Position numbers and translations under genes: made by a program
The notes under the pieces: model-generated
Told to the model about the DNA's origin: nothing
Seen by the model: only the letters and a program-made list of their open reading frames with translations
Database searches by the model: none
Origin: Gordionus sp. m RMFG-2023
Lineage: Eukaryota > Nematomorpha > Gordioida > Chordodea > Parachordodidae
Direction: 5' to 3'
Assembly: GCF_954871325.1 (NCBI RefSeq)
Contig: NC_088775.1
Span: 85,351,561 to 85,415,560, forward strand
Length of the DNA: 64,000 nucleotides
Part shown: positions 38,160 through 50,800 of the stretch, piece after piece
How the letters are laid out: each line of letters opens with the position of its first letter
Position numbering within the stretch: position 1 is the first letter of the stretch

Positions 38160-41100
38160 TACATCAAGATGACAATGACTCATCAGATTCAATTAATAAT
38201 ATTTCCCAAATTGGTAGAAATAGTGCGAAGATATCTGTTAGGATAAATGGAGTACCTATAGAATTTGACTATGATACGGGGGCACAGGTATCGGTGATTG
38301 GGAAACAATATTGGGATGAAATTGGCCGACCCAAGCTTGGACCAACCAAACCTTTGTCAGTATATGGTAACCAACCGCTGGATGTACTTGGTGAGACTAT
38401 GGTAAGGGTTCGTCTTGAAAAGATAAGCAGATCACTACCGATTGTGGTGACCCGTTCAAATGACATACCATTATTTGGACTACCATGGATACTGGCATTT
38501 AATATGTTTATCCCACGACAAGTTACTATACGTAGTATCACAAGTAAAGAGGTTATGACAACCGTTAAACAAATTGCTGGCATGACGACAGAATTTTTCA
38601 GTGTTTTTGATGACAAGCCAGGACGGGTGAATGATATAGAAGTAAGCATACATCTGAGCGAGGCAGCAAGGCCGAAATCATGGCCAGCTCGTAGAGTACC
38701 TTTTCCATTACGAAAACCAATTGAAATGGAACTTGATAGATTGGTTAAATCGGGAATATTGAAGGAGATTGACCCAACAAAAAAACGTTTGACATGGGCT
38801 ACTCCAACAGTAAACGTACGCAAAACAAATGGAGAAATCAGGATTTGTGCGGATTTTAAGGTAACATTAAACCTATATATTTTATACGATTATCATATTA
38901 TACCAACGGTGGATGATCTTTTAACAAAATTAAAAGATGGTTTGAAATTTACGGTAATAGATTTGAAAGATGCATATTTACAATTACCAATATATGATAG
39001 TTCAAAAGAATACTTCATATTAACTCATATTGGTTATATCCAATATCAATGTATTTCTTTCGGTCTTTCTAGTGCGCCGACCATTTTCCAAAGATATATG
39101 GATAATTTATTACAAGACTGCCAAATGACCGGAGTATATCTTGACGATATTATCATAAGGGGAAAAATGATGTAGGACATTTGAATAACGTAAAAAAAAG
39201 TATTTATGAAATTAAAACAGGTGGGTATGAAGGCAAAATCGGCCAAAATATGCTTTTTAAATGAATCAGTTTCTTTTATAGGTTTTGTAATAGACAAAAA
39301 TGGAATACACCCAGCGAAAAAAAAATAGATGCTATTCGAAGGATACCAACTCCTAATAATATACACCTATTACGATCTTTTTTAGGACTTGTGAATTATC
39401 ACGAGAGATTTTTGCCACATCTGCATGGAATTGCCGCTCCACTGCATAAATTAACAAGCATTAAATGTTGCTGGGGTTGGCCGGACAGGGAACAAAAGGT
39501 ATTTGATAAAATAAAACAGCTTTTGTCTACAAATAAAACGCTAATTCCATATTCGCCAAACTTGCCAATTATATTGGAATGTGACGCCTCCAACACTGGA
39601 TTTGGAGCTGTGTTGTGTCATTTAGTAAAAAAAGGTATTAAAAGACCTATCGCATTTGCCTTGCGAACATTATTGGAGTCAGAGAAAAATTATACACCAA
39701 TAGAAAAAGAGGCACGAGCACTTTTGTTTGGAATGAAAAAATTTCATACTTTCATTTTTGGTCGAAAATTTATATTGCGAACAGATCGCAAACCTTTGGA
39801 AAAATTATTTGGTGATAAACGGGAACTACCAAAAATATCCAATAGTCGATTAACGCGCTGGGCTTGGAAAATGTCCGCATATGATTTTAATATTGAATAT
39901 GTTCCAGGAAAAGAAAATAAAGTAGCTGATACTTTATCTAGACTGCCAGTAGAAGGCATAGAATCAAATAACGATCAAAAAAATGCGTTAAAAATCAGAG
40001 CTATAAATTTGCACGATATAAATATTAGTCAAGTTGAACTCCAAAAGGAAACACGCAATGATAGCTTGTTTAAAAAAGTTAGTTTGTTTTTATAATCGTA
40101 GAGAGGAATTGTCAATCGATCATGATGTTATTGAATGGAATGGGAAGTTGGTAATTCCAATCGTTTTGAGGAAATCAATATTAACGATTATACACAGAGG
40201 ACATCCAGGAATAAATGCTATGAAATCAATTTTTAGAATGTATTGTTGGTGGCCTAATTGCGATAAAGACATTGAACAATATGTTCGTCAATGTATGCCA
40301 TGTCAAAGTAACATGTCGAATATTATGGAAGTTCCTTTATATTCGTGGAACATATCTAATATGCCATGGGAACTAATTCATTTGGATTTCGCGGAGCCTA
40401 TTTATTCGTATTCATGGTTAGTTGGAGTTGATGCACATACTAAATGGGTTGAGGTTGAGTTAATGAGAGAGACCACGTCCACGACAATGATCAGGGCTTT
40501 AAGGAAATGGTTCGCACGGTTTGAAACACCTAGACAAATTGTATCAGATAATGGACCTCAATTTATTTCTGATGAATTTCGAAAATTTTGTTTCAAGAAA
40601 AATATTAAATTGATACATATAACACCGTATCATCCAAAAACGAACGGTTTAGCGGAAAGAACGATACGAACCCTCAAGAGTCGATATTTTGCAACTAGGA
40701 AAGACATTAGGGAGCCTGAGGAAGCCATGGGAGAAGTTTTTAGCATATAGAATGGGTGAACATCAATCAACTGGACGTTCACCGGCAAAGTTATTATTGG
40801 GGCGAAATTTAAAAACGGGATTAAATTGGTTACATCCAAATGTTAGTAATGAAATGGAACGATCGAATATACGACAAAAAGCAGCGCATGATGACATAGT
40901 CAAATGAGGGAATTTGAGATTGCACAACCTGTATGGGTGCATAATGGAATAAATTCAGGCTGGAGAGAAGGAGTTATAAAATCCAGAACTTGTAGATTTT
41001 CTAATTTGGTAGAAAGCAAGGATAGAATGGTACGAAAGCATGTGGATCAACTTCGAAAAAGGGAGGTAGCTAAAGAAATGGAGAAGTCTGGGCCAGTGGA

Positions 41101-41260
41101 AGAAAATAAAGAAAATATGGAGTCAGAGAGAGAGGAAGAAAATATAAAAATAGAGAGTCGGATATAGTTGAGATTTTAGAAAATGTGGAAGATAACGGAA
41201 AACTAGAAACGCAGAAATCACAAAAAGCTAGGAAACCTACAAATCGGCTGATTGAGGAGT
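38160..41260 (+). mobile_element. Ty3/gypsy retroelement pol region, broken
   Basis: In order from 5' to 3' there are an aspartic protease (DTGA), a reverse transcriptase (polymerase YLDD motif), an RNase H domain (ECDASNTGFG; TDRKPL), and an integrase with its zinc-binding start (HRGHPG...CMPCQ), catalytic core (DNGPQF; HPKTNGLAERT) and a C-terminal GPY/F-like module. No flanking LTRs or target duplication are visible and the gag end is missing. It is a fossil with a handful of breaks, older than the element at 46255-53355 and of a different subfamily by protein sequence. Confidence 0.9.
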
Positions 41261-41279
41261 TGTAAGATCATATGTGTGG

Positions 41280-42250
41280 GGATATGTTATAAATGAGATA
41301 TATTATATATTATAAATGTTATAAATGTTATATACAAATCAATCATACATAATATTTGTCGTGTGATAGAATACTTAATTTACATATACATACCAAATAA
41401 AAAAATTGTATAAAAAATATTTTATATATATATATTAATTTTGTTTGATGAATAACACATATAATCTTAATTAATTTACCATATTATTTATGATTTATTT
41501 AAAAATATAAATATAAAATTAAATAGTTATTAAAAAATAATGTGGATTTAGATGGCGCATAAATATAAATATTATTTTATATAATTAGATATTAATTTAA
41601 AATAATAAAATAATATATTTAGGAAATAGTAACAGTTAAATATTATTTGTATAATTAAAATAATAAACTAAGCTTTAATCAGTAAATATTTTTAAAAATA
41701 TGTTTAAATATAAATAAAATAGACTATAATACATGGTTTATATTATAAATATAATAAAAGAACACAATAATATTGTAGTTAATTGTTAATTATTAAAAAA
41801 TTGTTAAATTTCATTATAATTTAATTTTCAATTTTTATATGAGCAAATAATGCATAATAATTTACTTAAATTTAAATTTCATTATTGTATATAATAAAAA
41901 ATTTACCTTGACATTTAATTTGGAATAGATGGAATGAAAATATTTTACGATTCAATATAGAAAAAAAAAATTAAAATAGGAAAGAAAACAACACGTGATT
42001 AAATAACATAATAGGATAGGTCATGCATATGAAGCAAAAAATAGATCGTTATATGCAAATAGCCCAAAATTGACAGAGCTATAACTTTGGCAAAAATTAA
42101 GATTTTTTAATCTAGTTTTTATTTATATATATATTGGGAATAAATTAGTAATTATCCACTTCTAACTCAAAAATTTTGAAAATGTTGAGTGGAGCACTCC
42201 AATTCTAGACCGACGATATGTAATATAAGAAAATATATCCATAGTTTATC
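41280..42250. other. Extremely AT-rich sequence, no gene
   Basis: About 1 kb composed largely of A/T with short TATA-type repeats. No coding potential, inverted repeat or tandem array of note was seen. Confidence 0.5.
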
Positions 42251-42274
42251 TATTTAATATATTACAATAAATGT

Positions 42275-42600
42275 ATTTTTAGACGACATAATTATTGCAG
42301 GCGAGAATAATTTTTATCATATAGTTAAATAAAAAGAAGTATTAAGATGATTTGATATTGCTATACTGACAACAACGACCGATAAATTTGGAGAAAAGTT
42401 ACTTTTTTAGATTGTTATTGACGATATGGGAATTCAAATTAAGATAAGATTAATGCCATAAAAAATTGTAATTTACAGTCAAATGTTAAAGAATTAATAT
42501 CGTTTCTTGGAATGGTGATTTACCATGAGTCGTTTATACAAAATTTGCATTTTATTTGTGCTATGAAATTTAATTAGAACAAAACATACATTTAGCCATA
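42275..42600 (+). mobile_element. Ty3/gypsy reverse transcriptase fossil fragment
   Basis: A short relic resembling the YLDD-to-thumb part of a Ty3/gypsy reverse transcriptase (LDDIIIAGEN, and later a KELISFLGMV block). It is broken and has no ends. It may be a separate old insertion. Confidence 0.55.
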
Positions 42601-42779
42601 AGCACAATTGTGAATTTTAACAATAATGATATTCACCTATACCCTCAATTTGGTAAAAATTTCTAATTCATGAGCCTACCAGACCTCAGCACAACACCTA
42701 CCAAATATAATGCCCATTGTATAATAAACTTATTAAAGTAACCAAATTGGGGCTATTGCTATCTTATATAAACCAGAAA

Positions 42780-44160
42780 ATAAAGTGTTCTTAATCTGGG
42801 CTACCCCTCTTATCACCAGCTATATTCATCAAACCCTTAATGCCTTTTTTGCCCTTGCCCTCACTAAACAACCCATAGTCGGCATTCCTACATCATTGAC
42901 TGATGTACTTACTAGCCCAATAATCCCTACCACCACTGTCGCAAAACCTTCCACGTTTGATCCGGCAGACACCAGATGTAGAATTATTTTTATAGACACC
43001 AAAACCATTTGAAATTTCACAAATACCTAAGGGTGCAAGGCTTCAAGTTGCGAGACACCTGTCAAAAAACTTGACTTCCTTGATAAATAATTATTTATCT
43101 GTAAAACACTGGTTAGACACCCTTTACTGCCTTATCCTGCCAGCAAAAAATATCTGACACCGCAAATTAAGGATGCAACTATTTACCCCCTACCCATCAA
43201 TCATTTCATCTTTAAGGGTGATGATAGATTAAAATAAAAATCACAAAATGATCTGCTCACCAAGGCCAGGCTAATATTTAAGAATTGGAAAACCTGAATG
43301 TTAAATCCGCTATACTTCTGGTAACCTTAAAACACCAATCACACTAGCTAAAATACCGTTTTACCCTGAAGCTTCTCTAATTTTAGGCTACTTATATCAC
43401 AAGCAAAGTTAGAAAGGCTATTCTCTCCTATAAATGTGATTCCTCACCTGGGTTTGATGGGTTTCGCCCAATATACCTTCAGGATCTAAATCCACCTTAC
43501 ATTACACAACAATGCGAAGTTTGGAAAAAATTACCCAACTCATCAGCTGTATGCTTACTGAAGGCATACCATCCGCCATTATTACACTTCTATGCGGAAC
43601 TAACCTCATAGCTCTCCAGAAGCCTAATAAAGATATTCGCCCTATCGCTATTGGAACCATTTGGTGCCGATTAACTGCCAAGCTAGTAGTAAGCAGAATA
43701 TTGTTTACAATATCCAATCACCTGTGCCCGAATCAATTAAGAGTCAACGTAAAAGGTGGATGGTGAGGGATCTCTTTACATCACCAGGATGTATTTACAA
43801 ACAGACCCTAGCAACGATATCCTAGTTAAAATAGACTTTTTAAATGCCTTTAACTCTCTAAGGCGCAAAGCGTTTCTAAATTCTATTACCCTCTACCCTG
43901 AATACTCACAATTTATTTTCGATTGTTATGACAGTCCCTCACATCTTCAATTTAGAAATAGATTGATTCTTTCTAGCGATGGAATACAACAAAGTATCTA
44001 GGTTCTTTTTGTTCTGTCTGGGCATTAATAGCCTAATGCACAAATGACCAATGCAAATTAAATCTTCATAAATGGTGTATCGACGATGGTATGCTAGGCG
44101 ACCCACCAGATGAAGTTATAAAGGCGATCAAAATAATAAAATCGAACGTGATTTGCAATT
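42780..44160 (+). mobile_element. Non-LTR retrotransposon (LINE) fragment with RT domain
   Basis: The reverse transcriptase is traceable: PGFDGFRPIYLQDL (about 43448), LLCGTNLIALQKPNKDIRPI with IGTIWCRLTAK (43580-43690), ILVKIDFLNAFNSLRRKAFL (43818-43880, holding a catalytic Asp) and a WCIDDG block near 44075 (the catalytic D-D pair). Frames shift near 43500, 43750 and 44000. The 'RPIAIG..WCRL..K' and 'KIDFLNAFN' pattern is shared with the LINE at 56725-57990. Clade assignment needs a phylogeny. Confidence 0.75.
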
Positions 44161-44269
44161 ATTATATCAGAATTAATTCAATCGTTTGATTTGTTTTAAA
44201 AATTATTATAAATTTCATAATAAAGAGGATTGGCTGTTGTGTCCAAAATAGCGTTGCGAAGTAAGCTAT

Positions 44270-44640
44270 ATGAGAGGTATACAATTTAAGTAATTTAAAT
44301 AGTAAATTTAGAAGTGGTAGTTCGAAAGCTGAGGTTGGTTGCTGGGATAACAAGAAATGATAAAGTGCGAAATACAAGAATACTAAGTAGTTTAAAGGCT
44401 TAATGGTAAACAGACTTAGGTGGTATGGGCACACAATGAGAAGGCCTATTAACTACATAGGAAATAAGGTTGAGAGTTTGGAAGTGATGGGCAAACGTAA
44501 AAGAGGAAGGCCAAAACTTCAATGGGTCTATAAAGCTAGAGCCAATATAAAGAAGTATAAATTAGATATTGTATGAACAACATAAAGTGGAGAAAGATGT
44601 TGAAGAGCTTACCACTAGAAAAGGTGAAAGCTAAAGAGAA
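44270..44640 (+). mobile_element. RTE/CR1-type LINE 3' end fragment
   Basis: It translates, with interruptions, as VAGITRNDKVRNTRI, NRLRWYGHTMRRP and GKRKRGRPKLQWV. This is the characteristic C-terminus of many endonuclease-type LINE polyproteins (NRLRWFGHVxRR ... GRPKxRW). The catalytic regions are absent. It is probably a 5'-truncated insertion abutting the preceding LINE. Confidence 0.75.
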
Positions 44641-44769
44641 AAAAATCCTTTTCTTCTTCAATTAAAAACTTAAGATTTTTCAAATTCGGATCTAGAATCA
44701 AGCCTACCTTATATAGTGGCTGCATAATAAATCTTTATTTTAAAAGAAATTTTTTTCTGTTTTTTAAGG

Positions 44770-45545
44770 TTTTGATTATTATATTATTGTATCACGTTTA
44801 GAAGGTTCACAAAATTTTACTAATTTTTGTTTCCATAGATAAACTTCATTTATTGTTAGACGAGAATCTGCGCTCAGATTATCCGAGCATTCTTTAAATA
44901 TTGATAAAAATTTATCTAACTCGAGTATGATGTTGATATCAATTGTGGCTAATCTATTTAATTCTTGCTTGGTATACAAGTACACCTGTATTTCAGAATA
45001 TGATTTTAAGAAACTCTGTATTATGCTATATTCAGAGTTCCATTCGTTATTACAACTTGTTCAAGGGTGTGTTAGCTGTTTGAAATATTGTACTATTTTT
45101 CTTTACATCATTTATATTTAAGGCTATTTCAGTTAAACAATTGTCAAAAATATAATGCATAATATTATTTTGTATATGACATATACATGCAACGTTTTGT
45201 TATCTTTGAATGCACTTATATTAGTTCGGTTATCAGTCATACAACTACATTAATTTAAATAATTTTCCACTTCTTTGTATTCTTCTAAAATTGAGTTGAC
45301 TACACTTTTAATATTGATGCCTGTTTTGATTTCCCTTGTGGCCAAAACAAAAGTTTTTAATTCAAAATCCTTAATGATAATATGTCCTATAATGGTTAAA
45401 AAACTTCGATTTTTATAGTCATCCTTCCAAAAATCAGTGTTATGGACAAGTAATTATTATGGATCATGCTTTTAATCTTAATTTCATCGTATATTTTTGG
45501 AGCTATAATTTTCTTAAGAGTTTTCCGGCTCACAATATCTATTAT

Positions 45546-45576
<31 letters not shown>

Positions 45577-45740
45577 GAAGAAAGAAAGTTTGTTGTCCAT
45601 ATGTAACACCAACATTTATTAACTCTTGGCCTAGCTTGTAAAATCTTTCACTTTTTGTTGCATTTAAAGATAGAAGATCTTTACAAATTAAATATAACCT
45701 ATTTGTAAAATGTTTAAGCAAAATTTAACAAAAAGTCTCG
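44770..45740 (-). pseudogene. hAT transposase fossil
   Basis: On the minus strand about 45230-45180 reads TDNRTNISAFKDN, then CLTEIALNINDVKK and IFQTAN, the 'TDNGSNI..AF....HC..H..NL' and linker blocks of hAT transposases in damaged form. The frame at 44985-44779 (ELDKFLSIFKECSDNLSADS) fits the downstream 'F...T..LS....PT' block. Many stops are present, and no terminal repeats or target duplication were found. Confidence 0.55.
45546..45589. repeat. (GAAA)n microsatellite
   Basis: About 11 uninterrupted or near-uninterrupted GAAA units, with GGAA interruptions toward the 3' end. Confidence 0.95.
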
Positions 45741-45929
45741 CGATAAAACACCTAAACATAAAAAGAAAATAGAACTAACGGTACGATACCGGATGTTGTT
45801 TATAAAATGCGGAAAATTTCTTGTTTTCAAAAATTATTCTTTTTTTAAAAAAAAGAACTAAATTAAAACAGAAAATATATACTATTTATAAAATAACTAT
45901 TTTAAAAACTAAAATTTCCGTGATTCACG

Positions 45930-46080
45930 GTAAATTTTTGTTCAAGCCCCATCACGCCCGGGAAAAATTTTAGAAGGCCGTCCAATCACGCCTAATAATT
46001 TAAAAATTATTCACTCATGCCGTGAGCCGCCATGACACGATGGGTAACGCATAATTTCACGGCCCGCGCCCAATTCTACT
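45930..46080. repeat. GC-rich MITE-like remnant
   Basis: A GC-rich island with CACGCCCGGG, CCGTGAGCCGCC and CACGGCCCGCGCCC words resembling the other hAT-type MITE remnants. Ends are undefined. Confidence 0.4.
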
Positions 46081-46254
46081 TGGAACTATAAACTATATTT
46101 AAGCTTTTAATCTTTACCGATGGTGTAAAAGTTTTCTATTTTGTTTTACGATCTTGTTAAAGCTCCTTCATTCTCCCTCAACAATTTTTACATTTTCTTT
46201 CAAAATAGTATTTTGTTTTTAGAGCGCGATAGAGTTGAAATATAGTATCACAAT

Positions 46255-46700
46255 TGTCATAAATGATACCCATTTTAGTAGAAATATCAATCAATTTTAT
46301 AAATATATAAATATATTAGTTTTTAATTAACCAAATGTCAGTCATTTCTGACAAAGATTTTTGTTTATATTTTTTAAAAATTGAACAAAGAAACACTTTT
46401 TTTTTTATGACTTTTCGATTTTTATATTTTTGTGACTTTTAAATTTTTGATAACCTTTTTTTTATGGTAATAAAACCTTTTTAAATTATGATAATATTTT
46501 GCGCCTTTAATTTTTTACCTTTGTAATTTGATATAGTTTTATTTAATAAAGATATAGATCCGAAGATTAGTTTGCCTAGCATTTAATTTGATAGTTTGCA
46601 TTCTGAGTTTAGCTTTATAGTAGAATTTAGTCTTAGTAATTTTTCTGATATAATTAATATTTGAACCTCTTGTTTCCTCGTTATTTTCGGTTTTTTGTCA
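46255..46700 (+). repeat. 5' LTR
   Basis: 446 bp, begins TGTCA and ends TGTCA. It contains an AATAAA near 46545 and T-rich tracts. It matches 52910-53355 with no difference noticed by eye. Confidence 0.97.
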
Positions 46701-46701
46701 T

Positions 46702-46719
46702 TGGTGACCGAGACCACCA
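46702..46719 (+). promoter_or_regulatory. Candidate tRNA primer-binding site
   Basis: TGGTGACCGAGACCACC begins two bases after the 5' LTR. Starting with TGG, it can pair with a tRNA 3' CCA end, as expected. Which tRNA it matches cannot be decided here. Confidence 0.65.
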
Positions 46720-46886
46720 GGATCGTTTAGATTCCAGGGTTATTCGGTATTTCAAGGTAAAGAAAAAATATTTTATTTTATATTTTGTATCTCACCTCAG
46801 AACACAACGCAATCACATTTTTGTTTAAATTTTTTAAAAATTGAACAAGGCCGTTTTAAGGTAATATAAATTTTTCATATAATGAG

Positions 46887-47699
46887 ATGGGCTTTATATT
46901 TAATTTTGATATTGAGCCTAGCGTATTTGATAAAATTTCGGAGTATCCGAGTATTACTTATCAAAGTTTGTATCAAATGGTTGATAAATTTGATGTAAAT
47001 AATGCCGTAGTGACAATTTTATTGTTGGTTCTACTGTACGTGTTATATATTACAATAAAATTTTTGTTTGGAAAATGTACTCTGGGCGCGACTAGAGTAT
47101 ATGGTAATTGGAAAATAGACACTCCGGTGTCGGCTGATTGTTGGAAAAAGATTTCGGTCTTGGAAAGTAGTTTAAATGGAATTTTAAATGAAATCAAGAA
47201 CGGCAGACCTGAAAAGGTGGAAATGATGAAAGATAATAACGATGATCGTTTGGATAGTGTGGAGAGATCTATAGTTATCCTCCAGGAATTGAAAGAATTA
47301 AAAGACATGATTAAGATTATATATCAGGATATGAATACGTTGGTTATGGCTAATAGTAATAGTAATAAAGGCCAAGTGCGTGGTCCGACATGGACAGATG
47401 GAAAAAATATTTCCATTGAAAAAAATGGCTTTTCAGGTCATAAGAAAATTTTTGAAGATTTGAAATGTACCCGTTGTGGGTATGTGGGTCACAAGGTAGA
47501 GACCTGCGTAGTCAAAGAACAAAATTTTCGTGAAGGTTTTCCGTTAAAGAGATTGGCATCAGAAAATTTTAATGTTAGAAAAATTTCTGGTACTAACACG
47601 AATAAATTTGATGTTTTACGACCGAATTATGGCAAATCCCGTTTGTGTTTTAAATGTAACAAACCGGGACATGTAGCCATAAACTGTATCAAAAATTGA
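46887..47699 (+). CDS. gag-like frame of the LTR element, with membrane-type segment
   Basis: About 270 aa. Residues 41-61 (VVTILLLVLLYVLYITIKF region) form an uninterrupted hydrophobic stretch long enough to span a membrane, unusual for a Ty3/gypsy Gag. Two CCHC zinc knuckles follow: CTRCGYVGHKVETC (Cys194, Cys197, His202, Cys207) and CFKCNKPGHVAINC (about 254-267), typical of nucleocapsid. I cannot recognise a capsid domain between them; that middle part is helical and acidic. The frame is in register with pol, and a short inverted repeat able to form a hairpin follows it, as in families that make Gag-Pol by stop-codon read-through. Confidence 0.8.
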   Translation: MGFIFNFDIEPSVFDKISEYPSITYQSLYQMVDKFDVNNAVVTILLLVLLYVLYITIKFLFGKCTLGATRVYGNWKIDTPVSADCWKKISVLESSLNGILNEIKNGRPEKVEMMKDNNDDRLDSVERSIVILQELKELKDMIKIIYQDMNTLVMANSNSNKGQVRGPTWTDGKNISIEKNGFSGHKKIFEDLKCTRCGYVGHKVETCVVKEQNFREGFPLKRLASENFNVRKISGTNTNKFDVLRPNYGKSRLCFKCNKPGHVAINCIKN

Positions 47700-47852
47700 C
47701 TATATGATTGCAAATGTAATCATATAGTAGGTAGGAGATCGGGATGGAAAAAAAATAATAAAGTAAATAACCATGATAATAACCGAAATTTTTTAAATTA
47801 TGATGATAAAAATAATAAAGATTCTAATGAATTTAAATGGGAGAAATATCCT

Positions 47853-50800
47853 TTGGGTATTGTTAAATATTCCGATGAAAGGAATATGAATATTTTCAGA
47901 TGGGAAAAATATCCCAGTTATATAAAAAAAAACAATATGAATATTGTTAAGGAACCACTAAATTCCGAGTTGAATTTATGTTCAAATGAGAATTCTCATG
48001 AACCTGATGTTTCAGATGAGATTAATATTGATCCGTCAATTAAAACATATGATATTTTAATGACTGAAAGATTAGTCGAACCTCGTCCTTGTCCAAGAGT
48101 TATCGTAAGAGTTGACTCTAGGGATATTGACATGTTGTTCGACACAGGGGCTAGCATTTCTATAATGTCTCGAAGAAATTATTTTAAGTATTGGCCTAAA
48201 GGTAAGCTTGAGAAAGAATCTATGTGCGTCAGACAATTTGATGGGTCTGAGATAATAGTTTTGGGAAAAACTAAATTGGGCGTAATTCTTCATGATACCA
48301 CATTTTTCCTAGATTTATGGGTAGTAAAGAAAGATGTGGAAACCATCATGGGGTGGGATTGGATTGTTCAGTTAGGTCCTTTCAGTAATTATTGGAATAT
48401 TTTTGCCCTACATAATGGTTCGGTCATAATTAACCCGAAGGACCAAAATATTGCTTATAACGCTCTAAAAAATATCTGTGAAATAGAAGGGAAGGATTTA
48501 ACCATAAAACAAAATGATTCAACCCATAATTCTGATTGGTATGTAAAGTCCACGGAATTAATGGTTGAAAACAACATTAGCATTGATAAAACCCCAGTGG
48601 TGGCTATTGGTATTCCTGAATTACATAAAATGAGTGAAAATATATCTCGTTTAATGAAGAAGTATGAAATAATTTTCGAAGACAAATTAGGTTGTCTTAA
48701 TGATTATCAAGTAGATATAAAATTAAGGGAAGGATTTGCACCTATTTTCCTAGCGTGTCGTCGAGTCCCTTTTGAATGGAAAAAGGAAATTGACGAAGAA
48801 TTGGATCAATGGGTTAAAGATGGTATCATTGTTCCAGTGGAATATAGTGTATGGGCAACCCCGTTGGTACCGGTTAAGAAATCAAATGGTAAATTGAGAC
48901 TCTGTGCTGATTTCAGAGTAACCGTTAATCGATGGGTAGTAGAGGTTAAATATCCTTTACCCCGAATTGAGGAAATTTTGGCCCAGTTGAAGGGAGCGAA
49001 ATATTTTTCAAAGGTTGATTTTTCGTCCGCCTATTTACAATTACCTTTGAGGGAGGAGATTCGTAAATTATTGACGATCACGACTCCCAAAGGGCTGTTC
49101 GCTTTTTGTAGATTACCATTTGGGTTAAGTGTGTCAGCGCCTATTTTTCAGCGAACCATGGCGTCCGTTTTCCAGGGACTAGAGGGTGTATTTTATTACA
49201 TGGATGATGTGCTAATTACAGGGATAACGCCTGAGCAGCATAACCATCGTCTGGAGGAAGTTTTTAAAAGAATTCAGGGTAAAGGCTTGAGAGCCAGCAA
49301 AGAGAAAAGCCTTTTGGGTGTAATGGAGGTCGAATATTTAGGCCATCAAATAAATGGGATTGAGGTGAAGCCATTGCAAAAAAATTTGAAAAATATATTA
49401 AATTTAAAGCAGCCCAATAATAAGGCTGAAGTGCAGTCCTTTTTGGGTATGGTAAATTACTATCATCGTTTTATAGAGGATTTTGCGAAGGTAGCTGCCC
49501 CGTTATATGAGTTATTAAAAAAAGGCGTTCATTTCGATTGGAAAGTAGAGCAACAAGAAGCATTTGAAATTTTAAAGGGAAAAATTGGGGAAGAGCCAAT
49601 TTTAGTCTGTTTCAACAATGATTTAGAAATTATTTTAGCGGTTGATGCCTCCAACAAAGGTGTTGGAGGAGCCTTATTACATGTAATTGATGCTGTGGAA
49701 AGACCCATCCTTTTTTTTTCCCGAGTTTTTAGGGATGTCGAAACGAGATATTCGGTGATTGAACAGGAGGCCTTGGCCGTGATTTTCGGTTTGACGAAAT
49801 GCCGTGAATATTTGATTGGTAAAAAATTTGAAATTTTTACTGACCATAAGCCATTAATCCACCTATTCCGAAAGGATAATAGGGAGTTAATGCTATCTCC
49901 CCGGTTACAACGTTGGTTGTTATTAGTGGGAAGTTTTAACGTGGAAGTTAGATATCGTCGGGGCAAAGAGAATCATTTGCCGGATATTTTGTCCAGGTTG
50001 GGTTCTGACTGTGCAGACCCGGAAATAAATAGTAGTATAAGTGATAGAGAGAAGGCCTTAGTGCGTTCTCTGTCTTATATTTTAAAAGGGGGTCCTACCA
50101 ATTGGGAGGATTTGAAAGCCAATACTGTGAATGACAAAGTGCTAGGTCAGATAAAATTAAGTCTAACAGGAGATAAACCTTGGAAAAACAAATATGATGC
50201 ATATAAAAAAATACAGAAAGAATTATCAATTGTTGATGATTGTATTATGAGGGGAAACAGGGCCGTAATTCCTTATAAATTACGGAGTAAAATTATGAAA
50301 TTATTGCACGCCGGTCATCAAGGTCGAGACAAGATGAAGTCTTGGGCTCGAGAATATGTATGGTGGCCTGGTATGGGCAAAGATATTGAACGGATTACCA
50401 GGAAATGCGTTCCTTGTAATGCATGTGCTCCTATGCCCCGTAAAGAGGTAGGGCAGGTTTGGCCTAAATCAAAGAAACCTTGGGAACGTATCCACATCGA
50501 TTTCTTTGATCTTGATAAAAAGACATATTTTTTAGTGGTAGACTCATATTCTAAATGGATAGAATATGCATTAGTACATGGATACACCACAAAAATTGTT
50601 GTGAAAAAATTAAGAGAATTATATGCTCGGTTCGGTTTTCCGGACAAAATAGTGTCTGACGGGGGTCCCGCCTTTGTCAGCGAAGATTTTAAACAGTTTT
50701 GTGTTGAGTCACAGACAAAACACATTCTAGCTCCACCATATCATCCCAGCTCGAATGGACAGGCTGAGAGGATGGTAGCCATTGTTAAAAATTGGATCAA

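Noticed and set aside
38269-38823. Minus-strand 184-codon frame
   Set aside because: It is antisense to Ty3/gypsy protease and reverse transcriptase sequence.
41280-42250. A possible centromeric or origin-type AT satellite
   Set aside because: It is AT-rich but shows no consistent repeat period.
45930-46080. Possible tRNA from a 'gttcaagcccc' TpsiC-like word
   Set aside because: No acceptor stem or anticodon arm pairs correctly; the word lies in a GC-rich MITE-like remnant.
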